Positions 1 to 10,595 of a stretch of DNA of 64,000 nt are shown here, piece by piece. Both the position numbers and the translations under genes were made by a program. Numbering within the stretch: position 1 is the first letter of the stretch; every line of letters begins with the position of its first letter. The notes beneath the pieces are model-generated. The model saw only the letters and a program-made list of their open reading frames with translations, was not told the origin of the DNA and searched no databases. Origin of the DNA: Begonia masoniana (Eukaryota; Streptophyta; Magnoliopsida; Cucurbitales; Begoniaceae); contig CM039508.1 of the NCBI GenBank assembly GCA_022432975.1, positions 14,416,954 to 14,480,953 on the forward strand. Reading direction: 5' to 3'.

Positions 1-749
1 GATAATATTAATTTCTTGATGTATGTTGCAGTTGTTTTAGATCCAAGATGTAAGATACAGTTTTTCGAACATTGTCTTACAATGTTGGTTGACAATGATA
101 AAGCTACAGATTTGGTGAGTAAAGTACGAACCGTGATTAACAGATTATATCTTCAATACAAAATGGATTTGGGCTTTGAAATATCACAGGATTATGGCAG
201 AACTAGTGTTACGACATCTTCATCCACAGAACAAATAACTGGTTCTGCTTCCGATAAGCTATTTCAGAAATTTTGTAATCGTAATAGTCAGCGAGGTGCT
301 GCAAGCAATAGGACGGAAGTTGATCAATACTTAGTTGAGGAATTGGAAACGTTTTCAGAAAATCAAGATATTTTGACATGGTGGAAATTGAATTCATTGA
401 AATATCCAATATTAAGTAAAATTGCAAAAGAGGTATTGGTTATTCCTATTTCTACAGTTCCTTCGGAGTCAGCTTTCAGTTGTGGTGGACGTGTACTTGA
501 TTCTTTTCGTAGTTCTTTATCACCAAAGACTGTCGAGGCGCTTATTTGCACTCAAAGCTGGATTCGTGAGGAAAGCCATAATTTAGAAAACTTTAATGAT
601 GTGATGGATGAGTTTGAAAAAGGTATGTTTTAAATTTTACTCTTATTCTTTAGTAATTACTAATTATATATTTATTTTGAGACTTATATTATTTTGCAGA
701 TTTTATATCACGAGGTGAAGATGGCGAACTAATTAAAATTAGCGAATAG
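1..749 (+). CDS. hAT-family transposase, C-terminal part (5' end outside window)
   Basis: C-terminal part of a plant hAT (Ac/RICESLEEPER-type) transposase, the DNA-cutting and joining enzyme of a cut-and-paste transposon. The frame is open from base 1, so the protein starts upstream. The conserved VAVVLDPR block lies near the start, and the hAT dimerisation domain (ILTWWKLNS, YPILSKIA, IPISTVPSESAFS) covers about 342-560. Continuous translation stops at 631-633. However, AG|GTATGT at 622/623 and TTTTGCAG ending at 699 define a 77-nt intron, and the joined frame continues from base 700 to TAG at 747-749, adding about 16 charged residues. I read this as the true last exon; the intronic stop is the alternative. 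No frame break is seen in the visible part, so the copy may be young. Being only a C-terminus, catalytic residues further upstream cannot be judged. Confidence 0.85.
623..699 (+). other. Probable last intron of the hAT transposase
   Basis: GTATGT donor, T-rich body and TTTTGCAG acceptor; 77 nt. Splicing removes the in-frame TAA at 631-633 and keeps frame into a short terminal exon. Inferred from consensus sites only. Confidence 0.6.
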
Positions 750-1028
750 AGAGAACATCGTTGTATGTTTGATTGTTTTTACTTCATTTTCTATTTAATT
801 ATATTTTTATTAGTATAATATTTTTTTGCATCTTGTAGTGACTACGTGTATATGTGGTATTTTTTTTATTTTTACAGGGTTGTAGAACAAACTTATCAGC
901 GGAGTCATTGAACTTTAACGTTGTTGAAGTTGATTGTGCTAAAGTTATGGGTCATATTCTAGCAATAGTAAAGACTTGTTTTGTTGACTGATTATGGTTT
1001 TAAAGTTGGTGATAATGGAGGATCATTA

Positions 1029-1593
1029 GTAACTTTTAACTATGTACTTCTTGTTTCTTTTGGGACTATTAGGATATTCATGCTAAGTTCTTGAGAGATT
1101 TTGGGTGTGAGACGGCTTGATAATTCTTTGGCTGGAGTGTGATAGGTTTTTTGTTATTTATCTTTGCAATTCATGTTTAGTAAGTCATTTGCGTATTGTC
1201 TTCTTATTACCGCAGACAGACAGCAAGATTATGTCATCGACAGTTGTCATTATCCTTTACAACTATGACTGTTTCTTCTGTCATTTTTCGTTGTTTTTCC
1301 ATTGTTGGTTGTTTGGCATCTTTCTGCCTATTTACATAAGTTTTTTGAACATTAATGCTTAAGGGGTTTTTACAAAATTTTAATAATTGTCCAAGTTATT
1401 CTCTAATAACTGCGATAATTCACTTTAGTATGCAATGATCTAAGTGACTAGAACAACTTTTTATGGAGTTATCATTTATATTTATTTGCCTGGTTAGCGT
1501 TGTACTTTGTAAATAATGTCAGATTCTCAAGAACTTAGCATGAATATCCTAATAGTCCCAAAAGAAACAAGAAGTACATACGTTAAAAGTTAC
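1029..1593. repeat. 68/69-bp inverted repeat in the hAT 3' region
   Basis: Arm 1 is 1029-1096 and arm 2 is 1525-1593. They are perfect reverse complements apart from one extra C in arm 2 (1581). The spacer is 428 bp. A transcript through it would fold into a long near-perfect hairpin. Confidence 0.9.
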
Positions 1594-1805
1594 AAAATAG
1601 AGAGAATTTTTTTAATTTAAAAAAAAAGTGGGAAAACCGGAACCGGATTAGAACCGGAACCGAAATCCGGTTCTGGTTCTGGTCCGGTCCTTAAAAAAAT
1701 CAAAACAGTCCCGGTCTTAAAAATTAAAAACCGAATTTTATTATTTTGGTTCCAATTTTCTTCAAAACCGGACCGGACCGGTTTTTGCTCACCCCTAATT
1801 TAAAG

Positions 1806-2940
1806 GCGTTCTTGAGTTTCTATTCCGTATTGATGAAGAGTCTCGAGTTTAATATACCCGTGGTTGTCATCATAGATGTTTTAAAAAAACTTTTTTATAT
1901 TCTTCTTTATTATAGGAAATATATAGATAAAACAAAAAACAACCATTAAATTTTAAGCAAAATCACTGCAACATCTAAACTTATTCCTAAAATCAAGTAA
2001 ATCTCTAACAAAGTGCATGGTGCGCCAGAAATTCTCATTTGACAGGTTCATATCATCTTATTCTTCAGTTTCTTAACAGTAAAGATAGAGCAACTGTGAA
2101 GGGAATATGAACATATGTATAAATTAAAGAATCTCAACTTAATTGGTCTCATTTGTTATACTACTACTAACATAAGTCAGGTTTAGAAATCGGTAGTGTT
2201 TTTGCATGAAATCATAGAAGTGGGTTTGTTATGGAGATGGTTTATTCGAGCTGAACTGAAAAAGTGCAACTAAATTTTAGACGCAAGATGTACTTTTTCT
2301 GAACAGAAAGTGAAAAATAGTTTCGGGAAACATTAGCAAGTTGCTTTAAGTAAGCATTCTCCTACTTTGGACTTTATTAATGTGTTGCAAATCACCCAAT
2401 AACAGGGCATGAAGAAGGTTTTGTCCCAAAATCCAGTTCCTGACATTTTTTCATATACAAGTTCCAGAATTTGGGCAGTTTATGCGATAGTGAACTTGGT
2501 AGTGTGATGTTAAGGCCGTTTTCATATGCAATGATCACAAGAATGATATATTTGAATCACTTACTGGAATTTGGCTTGGTGGTGAATGAGGAGGGTAAGG
2601 TATGTCTACGCGGAGTTTTATAGTGTTAGAGTTCGGTGTGACCCGAATTCTAGTTGAACTGGGTCGAGTTTGTATGTCAATATATAAATTTATGATTTCT
2701 CTATATATTAATTTTTGAGTCGTAAAATACAATTGGATTTTGATTTTTGATCAGTGAATTTCCTTTTTGTCCATCGTTTTTCCCTGAAGGATTTTCCACC
2801 TAATTTTGGTGTTCCTGTTTTTCTATGTATTTTTTTTTTCGATTTTGACATGCCTCGGGTTGCAAGGACATTTGACAAAGTCTCATATGCCTCGGGTTGC
2901 AAGGACATTTGACAAAGTCTCATACATTATCTAATCTCTC
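1806..2940. other. AT-rich intergenic stretch, no gene seen
   Basis: No convincing reading frame or TE domain. The only structure noted is a 37-bp direct tandem duplication (units starting at 2851 and 2888, both with TGCCTCGGGTTGCAAGGACA), placed just before a pyrimidine-rich TTTTTGCAG acceptor-like site near 2967. Confidence 0.6.
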
Positions 2941-3137
2941 TACTTATTGTGTGTTCTCTTTTTGCAGGTACAATTATGTGGAAGGAATGCACTTGGAGCA
3001 CATGGAAGGAATCACCAAATGGCCCACGGGAATTTGTCTTTCCGGCCCTCTAAATTTGTAATTTTTATTTTTGAACTTATTTAGCATACATTAGCCTTTT
3101 TGTATGGATTATTTATAGTTGCATCATGCATTAAATT

Positions 3138-4352
3138 GTGTGGTTAGGGTTAGATGAATGTTGGTGGATGATGGGTTGAAGACTTATTCAACAAACGAGA
3201 AACCCCTATACAAAATTAAGCCCAAAGGAAGCCTTAGCCGAAAGGACAGCCCAATTCTAAGGTATAAAATTTACAGGTACAATTGTTAGTGGTAACAAGG
3301 ATTGATAACGTGGCCAAAATCAACCATTCATCAAGCATTGGGCGCGGGCAGCATCAAATCACAAGGCTGGAACGCGCGGGCAGCTCCAGGTTCACCAGGC
3401 AGGCGCGCGAGCAGGAACAAGACTGCCAGCTGGAGGCGCGCGGGCAGCACCTGGATTGCTGGCGTGGCGCGCACACAGATCCGCATCACAGCCGCTGAAC
3501 AGCGCGCCCCGGGTTACATCTTGACCATCGATCTGGCGCACAGCAGACAGCAGTTGAGCCGTTGATTAGCGTGCACGCTGCAGCATCTCCTCCCTTGGAT
3601 TGGCGCGCGCACGGATCTGCATTCTTGGCCCTTGATCACTCTTTCAATCCAATGGCTACCCTCCACTCTTCCTCATGCCAAACCCTAATCATCCACCTAG
3701 GTTGCCTATAAATGCATAGCATTGGTGCATGTATGAAAACTTTTGCCCATTTTTATGAAATTGTTATTTCCCTAACTAAGGTTAGAAGCCCCTCCTTGGG
3801 TGTTTCCTCGATTCTTGAATCGAGTGGAGAGGTCATCCCTTATTCCCCAAGCTGCTGGGTGAATTCGTAATCTTTCCCTCACCCTTTTCTCTTGAGATTT
3901 GTGTCTGAGGACGAAAACCTAGGTCTACGGTAGTCGTTTTTCTCTGGAAAAATGTGCATCCGAAGCTCAAACGTGAGATAGCTCCTCGGGTCCTCCAAGG
4001 GTAACTCTATCTTCTCCTCATCCATTTTATTTTCTTGCATTTTACTATCACCATTTCGGCCATAACATTCTCACACACTCCACTTTATTTTCTTGCATTT
4101 TTCTTCATCTTCATCTTATCATTTCTTCACATTTTCACACACTCTATTCCACCTTCATCTCATTGTCATTTCATGCCATTTTCTTCCCCTCATTCTCGGC
4201 CACCTTCTCATTTTATTTATCTTTCATTTCACTTGCATTTTCCTTACATTTTATTACTTTCCTTATCATCGGATTTTGCCTACACTTAGCACCCGAGCAC
4301 TTATCTTATTTCGTGGGTTACACGGTTCTCTTTTCTAAGAGATCCCGTGTCA
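3138..4352 (+). mobile_element. Solo-like LTR of a copia-type retrotransposon (left edge uncertain)
   Basis: The right end CTAAGAGATCCCGTGTCA matches the end of the minus-strand LTR at 26849-27314, which is followed there by a tRNA-Met primer site. The segment with CAAACGTGAGATAGCTCCTCGG is also shared by the two copies. A GC-rich U3-like domain with imperfect GCGCGGGCAGC repeats covers about 3336-3640, and a TATA box lies at 3706-3713. No primer site follows, so this copy behaves as a solo LTR. I could not fix its 5' end or a target duplication; the start given is approximate. Confidence 0.55.
3706..3713 (+). promoter_or_regulatory. TATA box of the copia-type LTR
   Basis: CTATAAAT follows the GC-rich U3-like block and precedes the region shared with the other LTR copy, which is where an LTR promoter is expected. 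Confidence 0.5.
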
Positions 4353-5076
4353 AATTTTGAATTCAATTTTCAACGGCTTGGAAAGAAGATTAGGCCTGGA
4401 TGGGAGTGGATTGGACCAAGGCTTGTTGATGAGAAGCTGACCATAATAGGTGAGCATTACGAATGGAAGGTACAAGTATAATTTAACCATATAACTATGA
4501 CGTTTGGACACTTAACCTCTCTACACATTGTTGTAATTCTCAGTAAAGAAAAATCTTTGTAACTTTTATTTATCTTTCTAAGAGATCCCGTGTCAAATTT
4601 TGAATTCAATTTTCAACGGCTTGGAAAGAAGATTAGGCCTGGATGGGAGTGGATTGGACCAAGGCTTGTTGATGAGAAGCTGACCATAATAGGTGAGCAT
4701 TACGAATGGAAGGTACAAGTATAATTTAACCATATAACTATGACGTTTGGACACTTAACCTCTCTACACATTGTTGTAATTCTCAGTTAAAAGAAAAATC
4801 TTTGTAACTTTTTATTTATCTTTCATTTCACTTGCATTTTCCTTACATTTTATTACTTTCCTTATCATCGGATTTTGCCTACACTTAGCACCCGAGCACT
4901 TATCTTATTTCGTGGGTTACACGGTTCTCTTTTCTAAGAGATCCCGTGTCAAATTTTGAATTCAATTTTCAACGGCTTGGAAAGAAGATTAGGCCTGGAT
5001 GGGAGTGGATTGGACCAAGGCTTGTTGATGAGAAGCTGACCATAATAGGTGAGCATTACGAATGGAAGGTACAAGT
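4335..5076 (+). repeat. Triplicated LTR tail plus exon-like segment
   Basis: The last bases of the LTR plus a 117-bp coding-like segment occur three times, with exon parts at 4353-4469, 4596-4712 and 4952-5068. Copies 1 and 2 are offset by 243 bp. Copies 1 and 3 are offset by 599 bp and also share about 120 bp more of the LTR (4212 on, 4811 on). Copies 1 and 2 share the same following intron-like sequence, while copy 3 has a different one. Confidence 0.9.
4952..5068 (+). pseudogene. Exon-like gene fragment of unknown identity (third of three copies)
   Basis: 39 codons open in one frame, containing RPGWEWIGPRLVDEK and ending GEHYEWK. The segment ends exactly at AATGGAAG|GTACAAG, a good plant splice donor, in all three copies (also 4353-4469 and 4596-4712). 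The tryptophan-rich, stop-free frame and conserved donor suggest a real host exon next to which the LTR landed. I do not recognise the protein. No upstream or downstream exons were identified with confidence, so it is probably a fragment. Confidence 0.5.
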
Positions 5077-5080
5077 CTGT

Positions 5081-5925
5081 GTAACCTTTTATCTTGGTGA
5101 AATAAACCTCTTAGAACCAATAAAGTTAAATAAAATCGGCCTTTTTGATTGTCATATGTAATTTGCAAGCATTCTTGCATTCAAAGCCATAATTTTAGTG
5201 GGAGTGTTGGGACTTTGTCGTGTTGTGAATTGATGTTTGCATGTTGTTTTCAAACAGATTTCAATGTTTCTGTCAGCAAATGTGGTTAAGCTTCTTGTCT
5301 ATTTAACATTATTTATGCTGCCTTCTTTAATTCTTGTCTCATCTTTTATTTGAGTATTATGGATGCATTACAACATAAGAAATGGGTAGATTAGGGAGGA
5401 TGAATGAAAGACAGTATTCGCTGTCACAGGAGCTGAATACTTATGAGTCTTATTTTTTAACACATAATTTATTCTTTCGAATTTGTTAGTGTAGTGCCAT
5501 TATTATGTCAATAGTTGAATAAAATAATTTTTATATTAGTGTAAGAACTATAAATTACAATCCTAAATAGGTTTTTTGGTTTCAAGAAATATAAATGATA
5601 AGTTATTTGAAAATATATATCTACTTTAATTCTATATTTTGAAGTGAGTTTGTGTATTATTTATTTATTATGTCACGAGACTAGAGCTAACAATCTTCTA
5701 TCGAATATTACCTACCAAAATTAGGTCATGTTTTCCATTATATTGTTGAACTACATGGCATTGTCATACCCCATTTTTATTTAATTTTCAAGATTATACG
5801 AAACCCATTCGCATGTAACTCTATTTTACCTAAGCTATTAACAAAGTTTGAGTAAAACTTCACTACAAAAAGAAATAAATAAATAAAAATATTGCAATAT
5901 TAATTACAAAATATATCAATGACAA
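5081..5925. other. AT-rich stretch, nothing recognised
   Basis: Low-complexity AT-rich DNA without a supported gene or TE boundary. Confidence 0.5.
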
Positions 5926-6008
5926 ATGTACCAAGGGCTGGAGAGAAAGATGAGTAACAAAAACACTACTCGACAAGTGACCACCGTCCACCAACCGACC
6001 ATGCTTTG

Positions 6009-6017
6009 CATAAATAG
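6009..6017 (+). promoter_or_regulatory. TATA-like box upstream of the small host gene
   Basis: CATAAATAG, 102 bp before the ATG at 6119. It would place transcription start around 6045 and leave a leader of about 75 nt. Confidence 0.45.
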
Positions 6018-6118
6018 TCCAAAAATGTGTTGCTCGGAAAAGTATAGTTCTGGATCAAGAAAAAAGCTTTTTGGTTGGTGGGAAAAGGGCGAGAAAATTG
6101 AAGGCGGGGGGGAGGAAA

Positions 6119-6322
6119 ATGAGGTGGGAGAGCGTGTGTGAGAAGGACGAGAAGGAGCTGGGGAGGCAGCCGGCTTCCGGAGAATGCCCTCACTGCGGCG
6201 GCAAAGTGGAAGCCATTGATGTCGAACGAAGGTCCTGGTTCTGTTTTCTTCCTCTTTGCTTCAACATCAAGAGAAAGTATTTTTGTTCTTTCTGCTCCAA
6301 ACGTTTGGAACTGAACCAGTAG
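6119..6322 (+). CDS. Small zinc-ribbon-like CXXC protein (plant-conserved hypothetical)
   Basis: 67-aa protein, the only convincing host gene in the window. After a charged N-terminus (MRWESVCEKDEKELGRQ) come CPHCGGKV (about residues 24-31), the block FCFLPLCFNIKRKYFC, and CSFCSKRLEL at the end: two CXXC pairs about 30 residues apart, as in a zinc ribbon. I recall short plant proteins with this arrangement and a similar ending; their function is not established, so none is assigned. The start is the first in-frame ATG. A frame also runs upstream to 6071, but only with a non-ATG codon. Single exon. A TATA-like box lies about 100 bp upstream and a (TTC)n tract just downstream. No introns, stops or TE sequence interrupt it, so it may be functional. 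Confidence 0.7.
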   Translation: MRWESVCEKDEKELGRQPASGECPHCGGKVEAIDVERRSWFCFLPLCFNIKRKYFCSFCSKRLELNQ

Positions 6323-6337
6323 TTTATCATCTCTCCC

Positions 6338-6368
6338 TCTCTCTTCTTTTTCTTCTTCTTCTTCTTCT
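6338..6368 (+). repeat. (TTC)n microsatellite and pyrimidine tract
   Basis: CTT/TTC repeats in the presumed 3' untranslated region of the small CXXC gene. Confidence 0.8.
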
Positions 6369-6451
6369 GCTGCAAAACCCTCTCTCTAAAAGTGTAGTGG
6401 GCATTCTCTGTAATTATATGATTTCTGACAGATGCTTAGGATCCTGGTTGA

Positions 6452-6495
6452 TAATGCGAAATGGGTCTTGAATTAATGCGAAATGGGTCTTGAAT
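6452..6495 (+). repeat. 22-bp direct tandem duplication
   Basis: AATGCGAAATGGGTCTTGAA plus TT occurs twice head to tail. Confidence 0.85.
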
Positions 6496-6499
6496 TGGT

Positions 6500-8111
6500 T
6501 GACGAACTCCATCTATGATTTATGAAGATGAAATCTGTATTTTCATTTTCCTAATTTCTAATTTTTAGACTCTGTGACATCTATAATCCTTATTTTATTT
6601 AATATATAGATCAATTATTGACTTGATCATTTTGATTTCTTAAATGAAGATTATTACAACATTCTTCTCTCTCTGATGAACTTTCTTTCTTTTTTATTTA
6701 TTTTTATCTTGGCCTGATTTTGCATTTGATGCCCAAAAAAAGACCATTACTTCTTAAATTACACATTAATTTAGAAATTTGTTACTATTTCTTTTAATCA
6801 ACCTTCAAAGTTAATAAAGGAGTTTCTGGTTCAGTAACTAAAATTTTCTTTACTATCAAAATGTAATTACTTGCTGCGAAACAATAAATGTTGTCATTAG
6901 TGTAATTTAATAGATCTTGCTAAGCAAGAGTATTTGCCATTTGGGTTTATATATAATATATTTATTTTATTATAAAGTGTTTTGCATTTATGGAGGCACT
7001 ATGATTTTGTTTTACGTGGAAAATGAAGTCCAGATTGAATTAAACCAATTATAAACCAACAATTCAAAAAAATAGATTGTAAAAAAAGGATTCTATTACT
7101 ACATTATCAAAATTTAATATTTTTTTATTTATTAATGGATAAATTATAATTACGGATGACAACATAGTTTATTTAATAATAGACTCTACAATTGTCAATG
7201 AAGCTAGAGCTCAAGTATTTTATATTATTAATAATATTTCTTTAAATCAATTTATTATATTATTCTCAAAAAATATAAATAAAATAGGATTTGGGGAAGA
7301 TCCAAAAAGAATAATTCTTGTAATGTTGGAAAGAAAGAGAAGTTGGAACAATAAAATTTAGGTACAACAATAAAGTAATGGAATTTTGTCAAATAAGATG
7401 ACTCAACGAGACCACCTATCTCTTTGCTTGTCAATCCATTTATCTCAAGCTTGTGCGTAGAAAGATCGACCGAGTTCTAGAATTCTTTTACTATGTTGTT
7501 GGATTTTTATGTACTAAAAGTCGATGACATTGTTCAAGTTTCGAGAAATTTCAATGGTGACTATATGTGTTTCTAGTCGTGACTAAAATACGAACCAAAT
7601 TGTTGGATGGTACCTAAGTTGAGAGCTTTGGTCGAGATAGATATATGTACTAGTAGTGGAGGCTAAGTCTAATAATGCAATAAAATGTCTTTTGAAAGCT
7701 AGAACCAATAGACAAAATATCAACTTCAAATACATGTGCGTTAGCCGGGGGTTGATCTATATATCAACGTGAGTGATGGAGAAAGTTGGGTGAGATTGCC
7801 TTGTACAATTAATATTGTTCAATAAAGAGGCTCTGCCACTGCAGTTGCAGGTACGGCAGAAAGGACAGCTTCTTCTTTTTCACGTAACAACTCTCTCTGA
7901 ATTTCACACCACCCCCTTTCTCTCTCCCATAATTCTCGCTTTACTTGCCTTTGACAGCATTAGTTCTTTTTTATTTTCTTAATTTCATTAGTTATAGATA
8001 AATCAAATCAAAACAAATGATTATTATTTTGATTTTTTTAAGGTGTTAAATGGCAGAGTTGGCTAGGTTGGGCACTTAAAGCGCCTAATTATTTACTCGC
8101 ATTTTCTCTCC
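6500..8111. other. AT-rich stretch without recognised genes
   Basis: Both strands are stop-rich and no TE domain is recognisable. Around 7300-7850 base composition is more balanced, but I see no supported feature. Confidence 0.5.
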
Positions 8112-8119
8112 TATTTACT

Positions 8120-9230
8120 TAGGGGTGGACATAACCGGACCGAAACCAATAGACTGGACTGGACCATCGGTTCGGTCCGGTTCTTGGACGGTTTTTGGGA
8201 CTATGGAACTGGTCCCGGTCCCAGTCCCCAGACCCATGGGACCGTGGATCGTGATTCCGGTCTCGGTTTTGTTTATCACAGAACCGAAAACTGCGGGAAT
8301 ACTGACCCATGGGTAGGCCCGGTAGAAACCGGTTTTTCGACCCATGGTTCGGTTAAATATTGTTGTCCCGACTCTTAAACCATGTGAATGCAGCTATAAG
8401 CTGTAGATTTTCATTTCTTCTATTACAATGTCATGTCAGAAAGGGACGAAGATGAACTGTGACACCCTTCGTCCTCGTTAGCATCTGATTCTCTCGTTTG
8501 AAACTAATTATTAAATCATAGATTTAACAAAATCTTCTGTACTCAGTTCATAAAGGAGTTAATGAGACGTATCAGAAAAATGGCACCAATAATGCAATTC
8601 ATTTGACCATCGATGAAAGCAGGGGACCCTTCTTCTCCAATCAGGTGGTCTGATGAGTCCATTGAAAGGAATATCAGAAAATGACGCTATGATATTTCCA
8701 TTTCAAGAAGAACCAGAAAACCAGTGAAAGTTGAAGATGAAGATCTGATCTCCATTTTAGGAGAGTACCCATTAGAAGAGATAACTGTTAAGCTCGTCGA
8801 CAAAGAAAAAATTAAATCCATCCGCCATAAATGACAAATCCAGGGGCAGCGATCATAAAAGCTTGAAGCAGCTCATCAATGGCGACGGAAAACCCAATAC
8901 CAAGCTTGCTATTTCCGGCAATGGGCGAGAGAAAGCGAGGAGTTCTCTTGGACAACATTTCAATGAAGAAGAGAACCGTCTTAAACTAGTGATAAAGCAG
9001 CCGCAGAATGGGCTGCAAGGAGTATTCACAGTTCATCTATGAATGCTTCTGTTTAGGTTTTTTTGCATTTTGCAATTTTAGCAAAAAATAAAAAAATTAA
9101 AAAAAATTAAAAAAAACTCGGGAGGAACGGGTCCTCATAGGACCGGTTCCGGTTCTAGGAACTAAAATCCCGAAATGTCCGGTCTGGTTCGGTTCCAAGC
9201 GGGACAACGACCGGACCGTGCCCACCCCTA
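8120..9230 (+). mobile_element. Non-autonomous hAT element carrying a gene fragment
   Basis: Ends TAGGGGTGGAC and GTGCCCACCCCTA form terminal inverted repeats. It is flanked by a perfect 8-bp target duplication TATTTACT (8112-8119 and 9231-9238). Both subterminal zones are rich in CCGGTTC/GGACCGG and GACCCATGG motifs. The 1,111-bp body lacks transposase; its middle holds a coding-like segment unrelated to hAT proteins. Confidence 0.9.
8613..9042 (+). pseudogene. Captured host gene fragment inside the hAT element
   Basis: Coding-like sequence of about 140 codons broken once by a stop and once by a frameshift. From ATG 8613 the frame runs 23 codons to TGA at 8682-8684, continues in the same frame for 49 codons (ending KIKSIRHK) to TGA at 8832, then an overlapping +1 frame from 8833 is open for 69 codons to TGA at 9040-9042. 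The translation is charged and protein-like throughout (for example LISILGEYPLEEITVKL and NRLKLVIKQPQNGL). I do not recognise the donor gene, and nothing resembles transposase. The likeliest reading is a decayed captured fragment; chance open frames are possible but less likely given three consecutive stretches. Confidence 0.5.
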
Positions 9231-9238
9231 TATTTACT

Positions 9239-9442
9239 ATCGCTTCAAATTATCATTATATTTATTCTTTTTTCAAGTGTAGGATAACTTTTGAAAATTT
9301 TTTGGACAAGCTTGTTAGGGTTGACTAGCTTAATTAGTTAGACTTGACTCACTTCACTAGTTGGGTTCGGTGAATCAGACCTTTTTAAAATTGACTTCGC
9401 TCGTTTGTCACCTCTAATTGTAAATTATTGACAATTAGATAT
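9239..9442. other. Remnant with a CTCGTTTGTCACCTCTA-type terminus
   Basis: The segment ending CTCGTTTGTCACCTCTA (to about 9417) matches 23565-23586 and, more weakly, the sequence ending near 24080. All three look like right ends of one transposon family with GGCTCG subterminal repeats. Confidence 0.4.
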
Positions 9443-10495
9443 GTGTAAACTAGGGCTGGGCACGGTCTGGTTCGTGTCAATTCTGGCCTGAAATCGGTAC
9501 CGAACCAAAATCGAACCAAATTTTTGGTCCGGTCCCGGTTCAGTACTCGTTCCCTCCCATGAATTTTACAAAATTCTGATTTCTCTCAGAATTCAGAATC
9601 CAAATTTCAGATAACACATTATAGTTACAATACACATTACTGATTATACAAGTTAGTTTCAATAATTTACAAAAATTTAAAAAATTTCTTTCAAATTTCG
9701 GTAAAATTTCACAAAACCAGATTGCCTGAAATTCGATGTAATGACCCCAGTAGGGCCAAGATATAATTCATGACTTTCTTAATCATTTAATTCTTACTTT
9801 CAGCACCTTGTTCATTATCAGTATTATATTTTTTTTTTTATTTCTCGAAACTTAGAACTTAAAACTTGACTCGCGGACAATATATCATCTGACAAAAACT
9901 AAACCATCCAAAACCCGACTCTTTCATAAATCTAATAACTCATTAGTTCACAGAATCGAGCGACTATGCTCGGTTATCAGTTCCATGACATAATCGGGCA
10001 GAGAAGAAATGCCCTCAAATCACTCGACGTCATCCATTTCGGGCTGCATGAGTTTGCATGCATCGGCTGATAGGGTACACATCATCCGATCTGTCACGTG
10101 CACTTCGCGGGACTCAATGGACATCGCTCGGTAGAGGTCATCTACCGATGGGCACGTGCAGTGCACGTAATCCATTGTACGTCACCCGGTATTTGAATTA
10201 CACTACATTGCCCGGTCACTAGACGACAAAACTATATTTATATCATCCGATAGACATGTGCATCTCACGTGACTACTTAACATCGCCAGTAAGAGGCATC
10301 ATCCCGTGGGCAACAATTGTCCCCATCCACCGATGACATCAGCCAGATGATGTCCTCATTCAACAGAGACATCATTCGGTAAGCATGTGCAACACACGTG
10401 ACTCCCTTACCTCAACCGATAAGAGACATCATCCGGTGAACAACAAACGTTCGCCATCCACCAGTGACGTCCTCCTGATGATTCTTTTTTTTTTT

Positions 10496-10595
10496 NNNNN
10501 NNNNNNNNNNNNNNNNNNNNNNNNNNNNNNNNNNNNNNNNNNNNNNNNNNNNNNNNNNNNNNNNNNNNNNNNNNNNNNNNNNNNNNNNNNNNNNN
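10496..10595. other. 100-N assembly gap
   Basis: Exactly 100 undetermined bases, immediately preceded by a T run, inside the minisatellite zone of the second-level solo LTR. Confidence 0.99.

Larger units (their letters stand above)
1..1797 (+). mobile_element. Right part of an autonomous-type hAT transposon
   Basis: Contains the transposase exons, about 880 bp of non-coding 3' sequence with a large inverted repeat, and a right end (1628-1797) dense in CCGGTTC/GAACCGG subterminal repeats. It finishes with GCTCACCCCTA, the complement of the TAGGGGTGAGC end typical of plant hATs. The 8 bp after the end (ATTTAAAG, 1798-1805) should be one copy of the target duplication; the other copy lies left of the window. 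Confidence 0.75.

Noticed and set aside
8115..8378. Overlapping frames on both strands near the hAT left end
   Set aside because: They translate the CCGGTTC/GACCCATGG subterminal repeats.
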